The notes under the pieces are model-generated. The model made no database searches. It had not been told where the DNA came from and worked only from the letters and a program-made list of their open reading frames with translations. From positions 186,001 to 250,000 of the forward strand of contig JAEXUD010000008.1 in the NCBI GenBank assembly GCA_023453025.1: 64,000 bases of DNA, read 5' to 3'. The position numbers were made by a program, and so were the translations under genes. This DNA comes from Bacillota bacterium (GTDB lineage Bacteria; Bacillota; Clostridia; Tissierellales; Sedimentibacteraceae). Numbering within the stretch: the first letter of the stretch is position 1; every line of letters begins with the position of its first letter. Positions 1 through 8,879 of this stretch are shown one piece after another.

Positions 1-17
1 TTTAATGATAAATTTTT

Positions 18-78
18 AAAAAAATAGCTTTAATGATGAAATTCTATTCAGATGCTCAGAATTTATGTCATTAAAGCT
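18..78 (-). terminator. Terminator after the aldo/keto reductase gene
   Basis: An 11-bp perfect inverted repeat (AGCTTTAATGA at 26-36 against 68-78) encloses a second arm pair (AAATTCT 39-45, AGAATTT 58-64). Read on the minus strand it is followed by a run of Ts (complement of 18-25). This fits an intrinsic terminator just beyond the stop codon at 87. Confidence 0.7.
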
Positions 79-86
79 TCACGTTT

Positions 87-1037
87 TTATATCATTCTTA
101 TTGCAAATGCCGGACATGCTGCGATGCAGTATCCGCATTGAATGCATTTATCCTGATCGATAAAAGATATATTATTTTCCTGCATGCTTATTGCTCCGCT
201 GTGGCATTCGCTGATGCAGGTTTCACAGCCGATACAGACAACCTTGGCAACTGTCACATGTTTTCTGTTCTTGATTTTTATAATTCCTTCTAAGTCCCGC
301 TCTCCGTTAAAGTAATTGACATTGTACATAACTTCTTCTTTACTTATCATTCCTATTGCTATTGAAAAATTGTCACTTAGGCCTCTTACATATTCCATAC
401 TTTTATCATAATCATCAATCAGTGTTCCGCCGCCTAGTGCTTTCATTATGTAAATTCCCTTTCCTTTTTGCTCACATAATGAAATTGCATCACTCATATC
501 ATCAACCGAGCCGTTTATAATGCCTCTGCCTGCTTTGTTTATCAGTGGAAAAACCACATCTATATCGTCTCTGTCCGCACATAGCTTGATAAGCTCAACA
601 TTGTGTGTAGAAACCCCTATTGCTTTTATAAGTCCTTTCCTTTTACAGTCCTTGAGACATTCCAACGCACCTTTTCTTATTTCAAATAAATCTGTTCCTG
701 CCTTTGCGGAATGAAGATGAAATATATCAATATGATCTACATCCATTCCTTCCAATGCTTCCATAACTGCCTCCTCCATATCCTCATATGAAGCTGCTGT
801 TGATTTTGAAGCAATAACAGGTTTTTCTTTTCTTCCGGCAAAAGCAAGCTTGATATGGTCATAGGTCTTATACATTTGAGCTGTATCAATAAAATTAATG
901 CCCATATCCAGCCCATATGATAAAACCTGTGCCGCCTCTTCAACGGGCAGGTTTTTTTGCAATGGTCCAAACGGCAGACATCCAAAACAGACTTCTGTCA
1001 CTTCAAGTCCTGTATTTCCCAAGATAACTTTTTTCAT
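87..1037 (-). CDS. Aldo/keto reductase with C-terminal 2x[4Fe-4S] ferredoxin domain
   Basis: 316 residues. The N-terminal ~255 residues form an aldo/keto reductase barrel with the catalytic tetrad visible (D51, Y56, K78, H109), so an NAD(P)H-linked carbonyl/alcohol oxidoreductase. Residues 268-316 carry two CxxCxxCxxxC motifs (C268/271/274/278 and C298/301/304/308) typical of bacterial ferredoxins. The fusion suggests electron exchange between NAD(P)H and iron-sulfur clusters, as in the clostridial AKR-ferredoxin proteins; the substrate cannot be read from sequence. The start ATG has GGAGGTG four bases upstream. Monocistronic, with a terminator directly behind. Cytoplasmic, no signal peptide. 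Confidence 0.88.
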   Translation of the reverse strand: MKKVILGNTGLEVTEVCFGCLPFGPLQKNLPVEEAAQVLSYGLDMGINFIDTAQMYKTYDHIKLAFAGRKEKPVIASKSTAASYEDMEEAVMEALEGMDVDHIDIFHLHSAKAGTDLFEIRKGALECLKDCKRKGLIKAIGVSTHNVELIKLCADRDDIDVVFPLINKAGRGIINGSVDDMSDAISLCEQKGKGIYIMKALGGGTLIDDYDKSMEYVRGLSDNFSIAIGMISKEEVMYNVNYFNGERDLEGIIKIKNRKHVTVAKVVCIGCETCISECHSGAISMQENNISFIDQDKCIQCGYCIAACPAFAIRMI

Positions 1038-1201
1038 ACTACACCTCCGTTTAACATTTCACTTTGTCGTATGTAAATTCTTTTATGTCAATAATAATAA
1101 CATAAAATATGCTTCAATTCTACTAATTTAAAATTAAAATGAATGAACGGCTATATATTATATTCCTGGTCAGTTTTTATATTCCCTTGAAAGCCGGACT
1201 T

Positions 1202-2050
1202 TCAATGCTTCATGCCGTCAACCGTCTCAAAATCTTCCCAAAATCCTTTTATTTTATTATATTTTACATCTCCCTTTTTACTGTAAAACTCTTTATTATA
1301 GGTTATCGGCTTGAATTGTGTACCTGTTATGATATCGTCGGCATAATATTTTTTATATATTGCAAGCTGGTTGAACCCATAGCTGCCTGTAATGGATACA
1401 TTGATTCTGAAACGGCTTCGCATGGAATCTGTTATCCGGTTGTATTCCAATGCTTTTTTTGATTCATTCATAACATTGAAGGATTTATGACTGTTTTTAA
1501 AGGTATATGAAAAATCGTACTTGCCAAGATACGTAATTCTGTAATCAATAGGAATATTGTACATGCCTGCGCTCACATCTCCTGTATTGTGCTCTGTAAC
1601 GCTGATTCTTATATCAGGATTGACAAGTGAATCTCTGTTGGTGTTTAGTACTCTTATTATAAGCATATCTGTTTCGGGATTGTAAATTATTTTTCTGGAA
1701 AACCTGATTAAATCTCTGGGATAAAATAACTTGACAGACAAAACAGAAATCATCAGTGCAAAGTACATCGCTGTTATGCAGGATTGAATTATAACAATGA
1801 TTTTGCCCGCAATATTCACAGGCACCAAATCCCCATAGCCTATAGATAAAGACGTAACAAAAGAAAAATATATATAATCAAAAAAACCTTCTGCATTAAC
1901 CAAGGTGTTAAATACATAGTAGGCTATTGAAAAAATTATATTTAATACTAAGTAGTAAATTAATAAAATCAGAAGCACCAGACCAAAATGCTGGTTTCTT
2001 ATTTCGCTTGCCCACCCGAGGCTAGACTTTTTAGGATGTTTTATACTCAT
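1202..2050 (-). CDS. Two-TM potassium channel, Kir-like
   Basis: 282 residues from the ATG at 2050, which has GGAG with good spacing; a longer start at 2080 lacks a placed ribosome site. TM1 is about residues 22-47, the pore helix and filter contain SIGYGDLVP (GYGD at 71-74), and TM2 is about 82-107. The remaining ~170 residues are a beta-rich cytoplasmic domain resembling the inward-rectifier (KirBac) C-terminal domain, not an RCK/TrkA-N domain. By family it would form a tetrameric K+ channel in the inner membrane. It follows the SLH protein gene but is separated from it by a hairpin terminator, so it is probably transcribed mainly from its own signal. Confidence 0.82.
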   Translation of the reverse strand: MSIKHPKKSSLGWASEIRNQHFGLVLLILLIYYLVLNIIFSIAYYVFNTLVNAEGFFDYIYFSFVTSLSIGYGDLVPVNIAGKIIVIIQSCITAMYFALMISVLSVKLFYPRDLIRFSRKIIYNPETDMLIIRVLNTNRDSLVNPDIRISVTEHNTGDVSAGMYNIPIDYRITYLGKYDFSYTFKNSHKSFNVMNESKKALEYNRITDSMRSRFRINVSITGSYGFNQLAIYKKYYADDIITGTQFKPITYNKEFYSKKGDVKYNKIKGFWEDFETVDGMKH

Positions 2051-2123
2051 TATTTCTCCATTCGCAGGCTGCATTTTCAATTTGTTTGCTCTCTCCCGCT
2101 CAAAAAAATGGCGGTAGGGCTAT

Positions 2124-2165
2124 AAAAAAAACTATATGTATTATTTTATACATATAGTTTTTTTG
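2124..2165 (-). terminator. Hairpin terminator after the SLH protein gene
   Basis: A near-perfect palindrome (AAAACTATATGTA, short AT loop, TACATATAGTTTT) with A/T runs on both sides lies 23 bases past the stop of the upstream SLH gene. Because both flanks are A/T tracts it could work in either direction. Confidence 0.72.
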
Positions 2166-2187
2166 TATTCAAAACAAATTAAATCAA

Positions 2188-3708
2188 TTAATCCCCCATA
2201 TAAAATTCATATGCTCTTTTGCATACTATAACAGCCTGTTCTCGTGTGGCATTTCCGTCCGGATCGAACATGTTGCTGCCCATTCCTGTTACAATGCCCG
2301 ATTTCGAACAATAATAAACTCCATCCTTTGCCCAGGCTTCTATTTTATTGTCGTCTGCAAATGCATTGACACCGTCAATTGAAAAATCTTCATCAGGATT
2401 GATAACCTTCAAAGCTCTCAGCAGTATAGTCGCCATTTGTTCTCTGGTAACCAACTCATTTGGCGAATATTTGTTGTTTCCTACACCTGCCACCAAACCA
2501 AGATTAAAAGCCTTTAATATTTCCGGGTTTCTTGTATCTGCAAAGCTTGCATTACCCGGCTCCGCAGTCTTGCCGGTATATTTTTCATAAAGCTTTACAG
2601 CTATTTCTGCAAATTCTTCCCTTGTTATCTTACCTGACATATTGCCCTTTATTCTGTCGGTAATCAAGCCGTATCCGGCTGCCTTATCCAGCTCTGTTAC
2701 TGCCCAGCTTGAAGCTCCGTCATATGCCGGCATGCCATGTGATATCACATTTGAGAACGGAGAATATATATCGCCTGATTTTCCTGCTGCCGGATAATAA
2801 TCATAATCAAATGAATATCTGAATTTAATGTCATATACTGCAGCATCATAGCTTTCAGCACTTACAAAATAGTCATTTGCATCAACCGTAAACTGCTCCT
2901 TCATCCACAAATAAGTTCCTGCATCCATCCATGAGCCATTGCTTACCTTAATCCAGACATTTGTGTATACTCTTTGATTTGATATGTTGTTCAAAAGCTG
3001 AATATCGTCATGTGCCTTGTCAGCTCTTAAGTCCAGGTATGGCTGACCGTCATCGCTTTCCATTAATTCCGCCGACAGCAAAAGCGGGGCATGATTTATA
3101 AGTGCTTCGGCATCTTCTACTTTTTGATTGTTTGTATAGCTTACAGCCTGTGACCACGGTGAATAATACTCATATGTTTCACCGCTATTTTCATCATAAA
3201 AATCCACATAAAACCTTACCCTGAAATGCATTGTGTGGTTATCAAAAAAGGCTCTCCCCCCTGGTAAGATTCCATCAGGTATTGTTTCATCAAAATATGC
3301 ATCATAAATATTGCAGCTTGAATTCCAAACCCCATAGATATCACTGAATTCTGTTTCCTGATTGTATACCCAGTCATCATAGCCGGCCAACTCAGAACGC
3401 CATTTTCCGCTGTCCAGCCTATAATCAAGCTGAGCTCCTACATGAAAACTGTTGTAGCCTGCTTCTTCCATCAGACCGTCTTCATAAGCCTTCACAAGCT
3501 CTCTGATTTCATCGGTAGCACCATAGCCTATGTCGAAGCTCCATCTGCCATCTTCGTCGTAGTCCAATTCGTCGCCGTTAAAAATCACTCCTACATTAAT
3601 TGGTGCGTTATAATCTGTTGGCGGCGCATACGCTGCCAATGCAGTTAATGGACATAGTAATACCATTGCAGCTAAAATAATAATACTTACAAAAAATTTG
3701 AATTTCAT
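2188..3708 (-). CDS. Secreted protein with three C-terminal SLH domains
   Basis: 506 residues with an N-terminal signal peptide (basic MKFKF, hydrophobic core to about residue 25, ALAA-type cleavage site). Residues ~30-330 are acidic, rich in Tyr, Asp and Trp, and match no family I recognise. Residues ~332-503 form three SLH repeats with the ITREEFA, VTREQMA and ATREQAV signatures. SLH repeats bind pyruvylated secondary cell-wall polymer, so the protein is probably held on the cell surface. The start ATG is preceded by AAAGGAGG at ideal spacing. The function of the N-terminal part is unknown. Confidence 0.85.
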   Translation of the reverse strand: MKFKFFVSIIILAAMVLLCPLTALAAYAPPTDYNAPINVGVIFNGDELDYDEDGRWSFDIGYGATDEIRELVKAYEDGLMEEAGYNSFHVGAQLDYRLDSGKWRSELAGYDDWVYNQETEFSDIYGVWNSSCNIYDAYFDETIPDGILPGGRAFFDNHTMHFRVRFYVDFYDENSGETYEYYSPWSQAVSYTNNQKVEDAEALINHAPLLLSAELMESDDGQPYLDLRADKAHDDIQLLNNISNQRVYTNVWIKVSNGSWMDAGTYLWMKEQFTVDANDYFVSAESYDAAVYDIKFRYSFDYDYYPAAGKSGDIYSPFSNVISHGMPAYDGASSWAVTELDKAAGYGLITDRIKGNMSGKITREEFAEIAVKLYEKYTGKTAEPGNASFADTRNPEILKAFNLGLVAGVGNNKYSPNELVTREQMATILLRALKVINPDEDFSIDGVNAFADDNKIEAWAKDGVYYCSKSGIVTGMGSNMFDPDGNATREQAVIVCKRAYEFYMGD

Positions 3709-3843
3709 AATGCCTCCTTTAAGTATTGATTTCTGATACTTGCAAAATTCCTTACTCTGTATTTTATTGCTTATACCTTTTATTATAAGAAAAGAGGCTA
3801 TGATTTATTTTGTAAATATTGCTTTATAACTTTTCTAAAATTG

Positions 3844-4713
3844 CTAATTCATATGCTCTGAATTTTTCATAAAAAAATGTTTCTTATATACTGACGGGGG
3901 CATTCCTGTATAATTCTTAAAAACCGTTGAAAAGTGAGATTGATTGATAAACCCGCACAATACTGCCAGCTCGCTTATGTTGCATTCTCCTTTTTCTAAT
4001 AATTCCTTTGCCTTGCGAAGTCTTATACTTAATAAATATTCATGAGGTGACATGCCTGTTTTTTCTTTAAACATCCTTATAAAGTGATACGGGCTCAAGT
4101 ATACGGCCTTGCATATATCTTCAATGCTGATACTTGCATTATAGTATGCTTCCATATATTCGATTGACCTTTTGATATAATTATTATCTGGAACTGCTTT
4201 ATTTTCATTAAAATTATGATTAATTTCCCTGATTAGCTGGATAGCCAGCTGCAGGCTTACACTCTCCAGCATCAGCGGGCATTGACTATGATAGGTATCT
4301 ATCTCGTATTGAAAACTTCTTAAAGTAGATATCAACTGCGGAGAAAAAGAATATTCAGGTTTTTCTGCTGATGTGAATTTTTTTCCTGTCACCTGGTAAG
4401 CAATATCCCGAAGATACTCTTTATTTACGCTAAAGGCTGAATATTCCCTGCTGGGAGCATCGTTTTTCATAAAGCTATCCATACTGGGACTGAATACCAG
4501 AAGCTTTTCTTTTTTGAATTGATATTCCTTTTTCCCTATATGCATGGGAGGCGGCGCCATTGTAGGAATCGAAAAATGAAAATCATCAAAATATACCTTG
4601 ACTCCTACTAAAAAATTTTTAGGCTTAAACAGTATTATATTATCTCCTTTATAAACTTTTGCTTCCATATACTCAGCCTTAGGTACCTGTTCTATAAAAT
4701 TTTGAAATGACAT
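3844..4713 (-). CDS. AraC/XylS-family transcriptional regulator
   Basis: 289 residues. The C-terminal ~100 residues carry the two helix-turn-helix motifs of the AraC family, including ISIEDICKAVYLSPYHFIRM and the second-HTH signature with CGFINQSHFSTVFKNYTGM. The N-terminal ~180 residues look like a cupin-type ligand pocket with HIG/PPPMHIG segments. AraC proteins usually activate in response to small effectors. The ATG has AAGGAGGG upstream. It is divergent from the radical-SAM operon starting at 4908, with 194 bases between, so it is a plausible but unproven regulator of that operon. Confidence 0.9.
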   Translation of the reverse strand: MSFQNFIEQVPKAEYMEAKVYKGDNIILFKPKNFLVGVKVYFDDFHFSIPTMAPPPMHIGKKEYQFKKEKLLVFSPSMDSFMKNDAPSREYSAFSVNKEYLRDIAYQVTGKKFTSAEKPEYSFSPQLISTLRSFQYEIDTYHSQCPLMLESVSLQLAIQLIREINHNFNENKAVPDNNYIKRSIEYMEAYYNASISIEDICKAVYLSPYHFIRMFKEKTGMSPHEYLLSIRLRKAKELLEKGECNISELAVLCGFINQSHFSTVFKNYTGMPPSVYKKHFFMKNSEHMN

Positions 4714-4849
4714 ATTCTCCCTCCTTCACCATAGCATAACAAGCAATAGGAAAATGTTATTTTTTATTTATTATACAATATTATTCCATTTGTTTAAATA
4801 TATTTGTATGAAATTATGGTCATTTTATTTAAATATAGCATTTTTTATG

Positions 4850-4882
4850 TTGTTGTTATAGATATACCTGCTATGATATAAT
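4850..4882 (+). promoter_or_regulatory. Sigma-70-type promoter of the radical-SAM operon
   Basis: A -35 TTGTTA (4853-4858) and a perfect -10 TATAAT (4877-4882) are 18 bases apart. An overlapping pair, TTGTTG (4850-4855) and TATGAT (4872-4877), is also possible. It lies about 25 bases upstream of the first ATG and 137 bases from the divergent AraC-type gene. Confidence 0.6.
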
Positions 4883-4907
4883 TAGTTATCAAATTATGGA
4901 GCCATAA

Positions 4908-5987
4908 ATGGAATTAATCAATGTAAATGACAGAACTAAGAAAAGCTTTCTGAATTTTTATAAATCTCAATATTTAAATAACCCATTAAAACGCGATTCC
5001 CTGTCCGGCATGCTTAAAGGACTGCTGTACGGAAAATCGGAGCTGTGCAGGTCCGTTGAGCTGGAGCCGTTGATGGTTGTGGAAAACAATAAAATTATTA
5101 TGATATGCATGCTGGCATTTGCACAAAGGATGCCTGAATACGTACAGATTGGATTTTTTGAAGCAGCCGAATCAAATCCGGAAGCATTTCGGATGATATT
5201 AAGAAGAGCCGAGAAATTTGCCCAAAATAAAGGTGCAGATAAAATTACCGCATCCTTGAACATTCATGTTAATTACGGACTTGGCTTTCTGGCAAGCAGC
5301 TATGATAAAATACAAAGCTTCGGGATGGCCCACAATCCGGAATTTTATCATGACTTTTTTGAGGACACGGGATTTAAGGCAATTGATATGGTGAGCTACA
5401 AAAAGGATATGCGAGCTATTAAGCAATTATTACCAATTGAAATCAGCATTAGGCTCAAAGAAAGGTATGCTGTAAGAGAAGCAGATTTCAGTGATTTTAA
5501 AAGTGATTGCGCTGTATATACTGAAATAAATAACAGAGCTTTTAACGAGCATTTGTTTTACTATACAAGAAAAGAAGAAGAAGATTATGAGCTCTTAAGG
5601 GACATGAAGCATCTCATGAAGTCAGAAAATCTGCTGTTTGTTGAAAAAGCAGGAATGCCTGTAGGCTTTATGCTCTGGTATCCCGATTTTAATCAGATAA
5701 TGAGTCCGTCAGAGACAGTTGGCATAAAGACTGTTATAAAAAACAAACTATACGGTAAAAACATAGATACCTTTAAAATAGTTGAGATGGGTATAGTCCC
5801 AGAAGAAAGAAACAAAGGAGCCATACTTGCATTATTTGATTATTGTTTTGAATGCATTAAAGATAAGTATTCCTTTATGGAATCGGGCTGGATATTATCA
5901 GATAACTTCAAGTCAAGAAATTTTGGTATAAAATGGGCTGACTGTGAATCAAAAACATACAAAGCATATATTAAGGATTTATCATGA
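4908..5987 (+). CDS. GNAT-superfamily acyltransferase, first gene of the radical-SAM operon
   Basis: 359 residues, soluble. The C-terminal half has GNAT character: FKIVEMGIVPEERNKGAILA resembles the acyl-CoA-binding motif A with the RxxG/A pyrophosphate loop. The length suggests two GNAT lobes with only the second clearly conserved. Such proteins transfer an acyl group from acyl-CoA to an amine; the substrate is unknown. GGAG lies six bases before the ATG. Its last four bases (ATGA) overlap the next start, so translation is coupled. The pairing with a second acyltransferase and four radical-SAM proteins suggests a dedicated biosynthetic pathway rather than general acetylation. Confidence 0.72.
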   Translation: MELINVNDRTKKSFLNFYKSQYLNNPLKRDSLSGMLKGLLYGKSELCRSVELEPLMVVENNKIIMICMLAFAQRMPEYVQIGFFEAAESNPEAFRMILRRAEKFAQNKGADKITASLNIHVNYGLGFLASSYDKIQSFGMAHNPEFYHDFFEDTGFKAIDMVSYKKDMRAIKQLLPIEISIRLKERYAVREADFSDFKSDCAVYTEINNRAFNEHLFYYTRKEEEDYELLRDMKHLMKSENLLFVEKAGMPVGFMLWYPDFNQIMSPSETVGIKTVIKNKLYGKNIDTFKIVEMGIVPEERNKGAILALFDYCFECIKDKYSFMESGWILSDNFKSRNFGIKWADCESKTYKAYIKDLS

Positions 5988-6961
5988 GTAAATATACATC
6001 TATAAATAATTTAATCCGGGAACTAACTGATTTGAATTTTTCCTATGAACAAGAACTTAAGGAGTTGGGTCCGCTTCTGGATTTACTGGAAATACTGAAT
6101 CCATGCGGTCAGGAATATGAACTTGTTGATAACAACATAATTATTTCATACTCCTTAAAGCTGAACCTGTTAAATTTCAGAAACATATTTCCCTTAAAAA
6201 CAAATGTACAAATAATCGGTCTTCCTGTTTCTGTGTGCTTAAGCGGCTGCTTTGGCGATAATGATGCTATAGAAAATATCATAAAGCAAAGAAAAGGACT
6301 TAAGGTTTTATTAAACGGAGATTTGCCGTTCAGAGGCGGAGGAAAGACCTTATCAACATTTGTATTTGAAAACAGGTTTTCAAGTTTTGATGAATATTTG
6401 AGTTCACTTAGAAGCTCTTACAGAAGGAGAATAACCCGGGCTTTAAACAAAAGAGGAAACCTTTTAATCAGAAATTTCTCAGGAAAAGACTTTTCTGAAA
6501 ACCATTATAAGCTGTACTTAAGCATTATGAAAAGAACGGAGAATCCCCTTGAAACTCTTCCCATAGAGTTTTTTCAGGAATTTGAGGCCGAATTATATGA
6601 ATTTGCGGACAAAGAAACAAACAGGGTAATCGGCTTTATTCAACTAAAGGAGCTGAATGATAAGCTTTATTTTTTGTTTGGAGGCTTTAATAAAGAAGAC
6701 AATGAAGTATACGACATTTATTACAACATGCTTCTTAAAATAGTTGAAACGGGAATTGAAAAATGTGTAAGAGAAATAGAATTCGGGCAGACAGCAGAAG
6801 AAAGCAAGCTAAAAATTGGCTGCAAGGAGAAGTATAAATATTTATATATTCATCACAGCAACCCTTTGCTGAACTTCTTCATTCAGCTGTTGGTACCATT
6901 GTTCACATACAAGCCATATTCTGTTAAGCATCACGTTTTTAAACATATTGATGAGGATTAA
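5984..6961 (+). CDS. FemAB/GNAT-like acyl- or aminoacyl-transferase
   Basis: 325 residues. The middle region (SSYRRRITRALNKRGNL, about residues 140-165) and the following ENHYKLYLSIMKRTENPLE segment resemble the FemAB-like/Acetyltransf_6 fold found in peptidoglycan and lipid amide transferases. The C-terminal region contains IEFGQTAEESKLKIGC and a hydrophobic stretch (LLNFFIQLLVPLF) that could touch the membrane. It starts on the ATGA overlap with the preceding gene and ends two bases before the next ATG. It probably catalyses an N-acyl transfer in the same pathway; the donor and acceptor cannot be deduced. Confidence 0.65.
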   Translation: MSKYTSINNLIRELTDLNFSYEQELKELGPLLDLLEILNPCGQEYELVDNNIIISYSLKLNLLNFRNIFPLKTNVQIIGLPVSVCLSGCFGDNDAIENIIKQRKGLKVLLNGDLPFRGGGKTLSTFVFENRFSSFDEYLSSLRSSYRRRITRALNKRGNLLIRNFSGKDFSENHYKLYLSIMKRTENPLETLPIEFFQEFEAELYEFADKETNRVIGFIQLKELNDKLYFLFGGFNKEDNEVYDIYYNMLLKIVETGIEKCVREIEFGQTAEESKLKIGCKEKYKYLYIHHSNPLLNFFIQLLVPLFTYKPYSVKHHVFKHIDED

Positions 6962-6963
6962 GT

Positions 6964-8256
6964 ATGATTATATTTTTAAAAAAAGTAAGGGTTAAAACAA
7001 TATTTTCTGCCTTTGAGCCTGTTATAGTTGAACCTTTGGAACTTTGCTGTTTAAAATCCGTCTTAAACAATATGAGTATTGAAAATTATATAATTGATGA
7101 ATTATTCGGTTTAAAGGAGCCGCTTAATACAAAGCCTGATGTAGTTGTACTTACAGGCTATAATGTTGCTGAAAATGAAATTATAAAACAAGCCCGGGAT
7201 TATAAAGTACTATATCCTCATGTCGTAATTATTGTCGGAGGAGTCCATATTCAGGGCAATACTGATGTATTTCATACAGATGGAATTGATTACGTGTGCC
7301 ACACTCAAAGCTTAAGTGTATTTAAAGAATTAATCTATAAAATATATAATGATGATAAATGCTTTGTTAACGGAGTTGATTCCATTGATTCGTCCACTGA
7401 CAGCTGGAATATTTCGTGCAAAGAAGTTTTGCAAAAAAATGAAAGAATAATTCCTGACAGAAGCTTGTTTTATAAATATTCTAATAAGCTCAGGTATATG
7501 GAGAAAGGAAATGTTGCCTTGATCAAAGGAAGCACAGGCTGTCCGTATAATTGCTCCTATTGCTATTGCAAGCTTATAAACAGCGGCAATTACGTCAAAG
7601 CTGATTATGAAGCAATCATCAATGAAATGGCAGGTATTTGCGCCGACTTTTTTTGGATTGTAGATGATGTTCTCTTTTCAAGCAGAAAAGATGCATTGGA
7701 ATTTATAGAGCTTATAAAATCAAGAAATTTAAAGCTGAAGATAATCGGGTATTTAAGAGCCGATTTTATTTTGAAAGAAAAGGATTTGCTTCCTTTATTA
7801 AAGGACGCAGGTATTGTTGAAATTATTGTTGGCTTTGAAGCAACACAAAATGATGAATTAAAGGGTTATCAAAAAACAACAAATGCCCTTGATTATCCTG
7901 AGATTATTAAATTGTTAAAAGAAAACCGCATTGACCTGACTGCACTTTTCATGGTGCAGCCTGATTATATAATCCGGGACTTCAGGAATTTATATGAATT
8001 TATAAAAAACAACAGAATAGAGGTTTATACCATCTCTATACTGACTCCCATCAAGGGAACCGCAAATTATGAACTGCTAAAAAGCAAATTGACATCTGAT
8101 GACCCCAGGAAATTTGATTTTCTGCACCTGGTACTGGAGTCAAGACTGCCAAAATGGCTGTTCTATTTGTTGTTTTATGGCATTCATATAAGACTGTTGA
8201 AATCAAAAAGAGTCTGGAAATATTTGAAAACTCTCGTTTTTAAAGATTGGAGATAA
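6964..8256 (+). CDS. B12-binding-type radical SAM protein, paralog 1
   Basis: 430 residues. Residues ~1-130 look like a Rossmann-type cobalamin-binding domain (VVVLTGYN, VIIVGGVH) without the DxHxxG histidine loop, as is usual for class B radical-SAM methylases. The radical-SAM core starts at the CxxxCxxC cluster motif (C193, C197, C200 in GCPYNCSYC), followed by WIVDDVLF, a GFEATQNDEL segment and an LTPIKGT strand. A hydrophobic segment near residue 400 (WLFYLLFYGIHI) suggests membrane association. Expected chemistry is methyl transfer or C-C bond formation at unactivated carbon. It is closely related to the proteins at 8876 and 11576. The next gene begins two bases after its stop. Confidence 0.86.
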   Translation: MIIFLKKVRVKTIFSAFEPVIVEPLELCCLKSVLNNMSIENYIIDELFGLKEPLNTKPDVVVLTGYNVAENEIIKQARDYKVLYPHVVIIVGGVHIQGNTDVFHTDGIDYVCHTQSLSVFKELIYKIYNDDKCFVNGVDSIDSSTDSWNISCKEVLQKNERIIPDRSLFYKYSNKLRYMEKGNVALIKGSTGCPYNCSYCYCKLINSGNYVKADYEAIINEMAGICADFFWIVDDVLFSSRKDALEFIELIKSRNLKLKIIGYLRADFILKEKDLLPLLKDAGIVEIIVGFEATQNDELKGYQKTTNALDYPEIIKLLKENRIDLTALFMVQPDYIIRDFRNLYEFIKNNRIEVYTISILTPIKGTANYELLKSKLTSDDPRKFDFLHLVLESRLPKWLFYLLFYGIHIRLLKSKRVWKYLKTLVFKDWR

Positions 8257-8258
8257 TT

Positions 8259-8879
8259 ATGAAATCAGAAATATGGAATTTCTGGGCCGATAAATATGAC
8301 AAACTATGGGTTCAAAAATATTCCTTAAGACCTACAAGAAAATATATTTTGCATGTTATGTCGGAAATTAACACAGGCAAAGGCTTGAAAATTTTAGACC
8401 TAGGCTGTGGCTCCGGACAATTAATCAATGAATTGTATGAAAGTTTCGATAATATAGAGATTACCGGCATAGATTTTTCCGAAAAGATGCTTGAGGTTTC
8501 AAAAAATAAAAACCCATGTGCTTCGCATATAATGCTGGACGTCGCTGAACTGCATAAGCTAAAGGAAAAATTTGATGTTATAATCTGCACTCATTCTCTG
8601 CCCTATTACAAGGAGCCTGATATTGTTATGAAAGAGCTCCGCAGGCTGTTGAAGGATAACGGAAGAATTTTTATGGGTTTTGCATCAGGAAACAATTTTT
8701 ATGATAAATTTATTTTAAGCTTTGTCAAACTGACAACCGGACCGGCTAACTATCCGTCCGACAAGAAGTTCAGGGAATTGATATCCTCATACCTTCATGT
8801 GGAAAATCTGAAAATTATAAAGGAAAAATTCTTCATGCCGAGAATTGCGGTATATACTTTAAGGAAGGAAAGCATATGA
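8259..8879 (+). CDS. Class I SAM-dependent methyltransferase
   Basis: 206 residues from the ATG at 8259, chosen because GGAG sits six bases upstream; a TTG at 8247 is possible but would run into that site. Motif I is LDLGCGSGQ (residues 46-54), followed by the acidic residue after beta-2 (ITGIDFSEKM) and the DVIICTHSLPY beta-4 region. This is the UbiE/Methyltransf_11-type fold for small-molecule O-, N- or C-methylation. No TM segments are seen. The ATGA overlap with the following radical-SAM gene indicates translational coupling. It probably methylates a polar group of the operon product. Confidence 0.85.
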   Translation: MKSEIWNFWADKYDKLWVQKYSLRPTRKYILHVMSEINTGKGLKILDLGCGSGQLINELYESFDNIEITGIDFSEKMLEVSKNKNPCASHIMLDVAELHKLKEKFDVIICTHSLPYYKEPDIVMKELRRLLKDNGRIFMGFASGNNFYDKFILSFVKLTTGPANYPSDKKFRELISSYLHVENLKIIKEKFFMPRIAVYTLRKESI

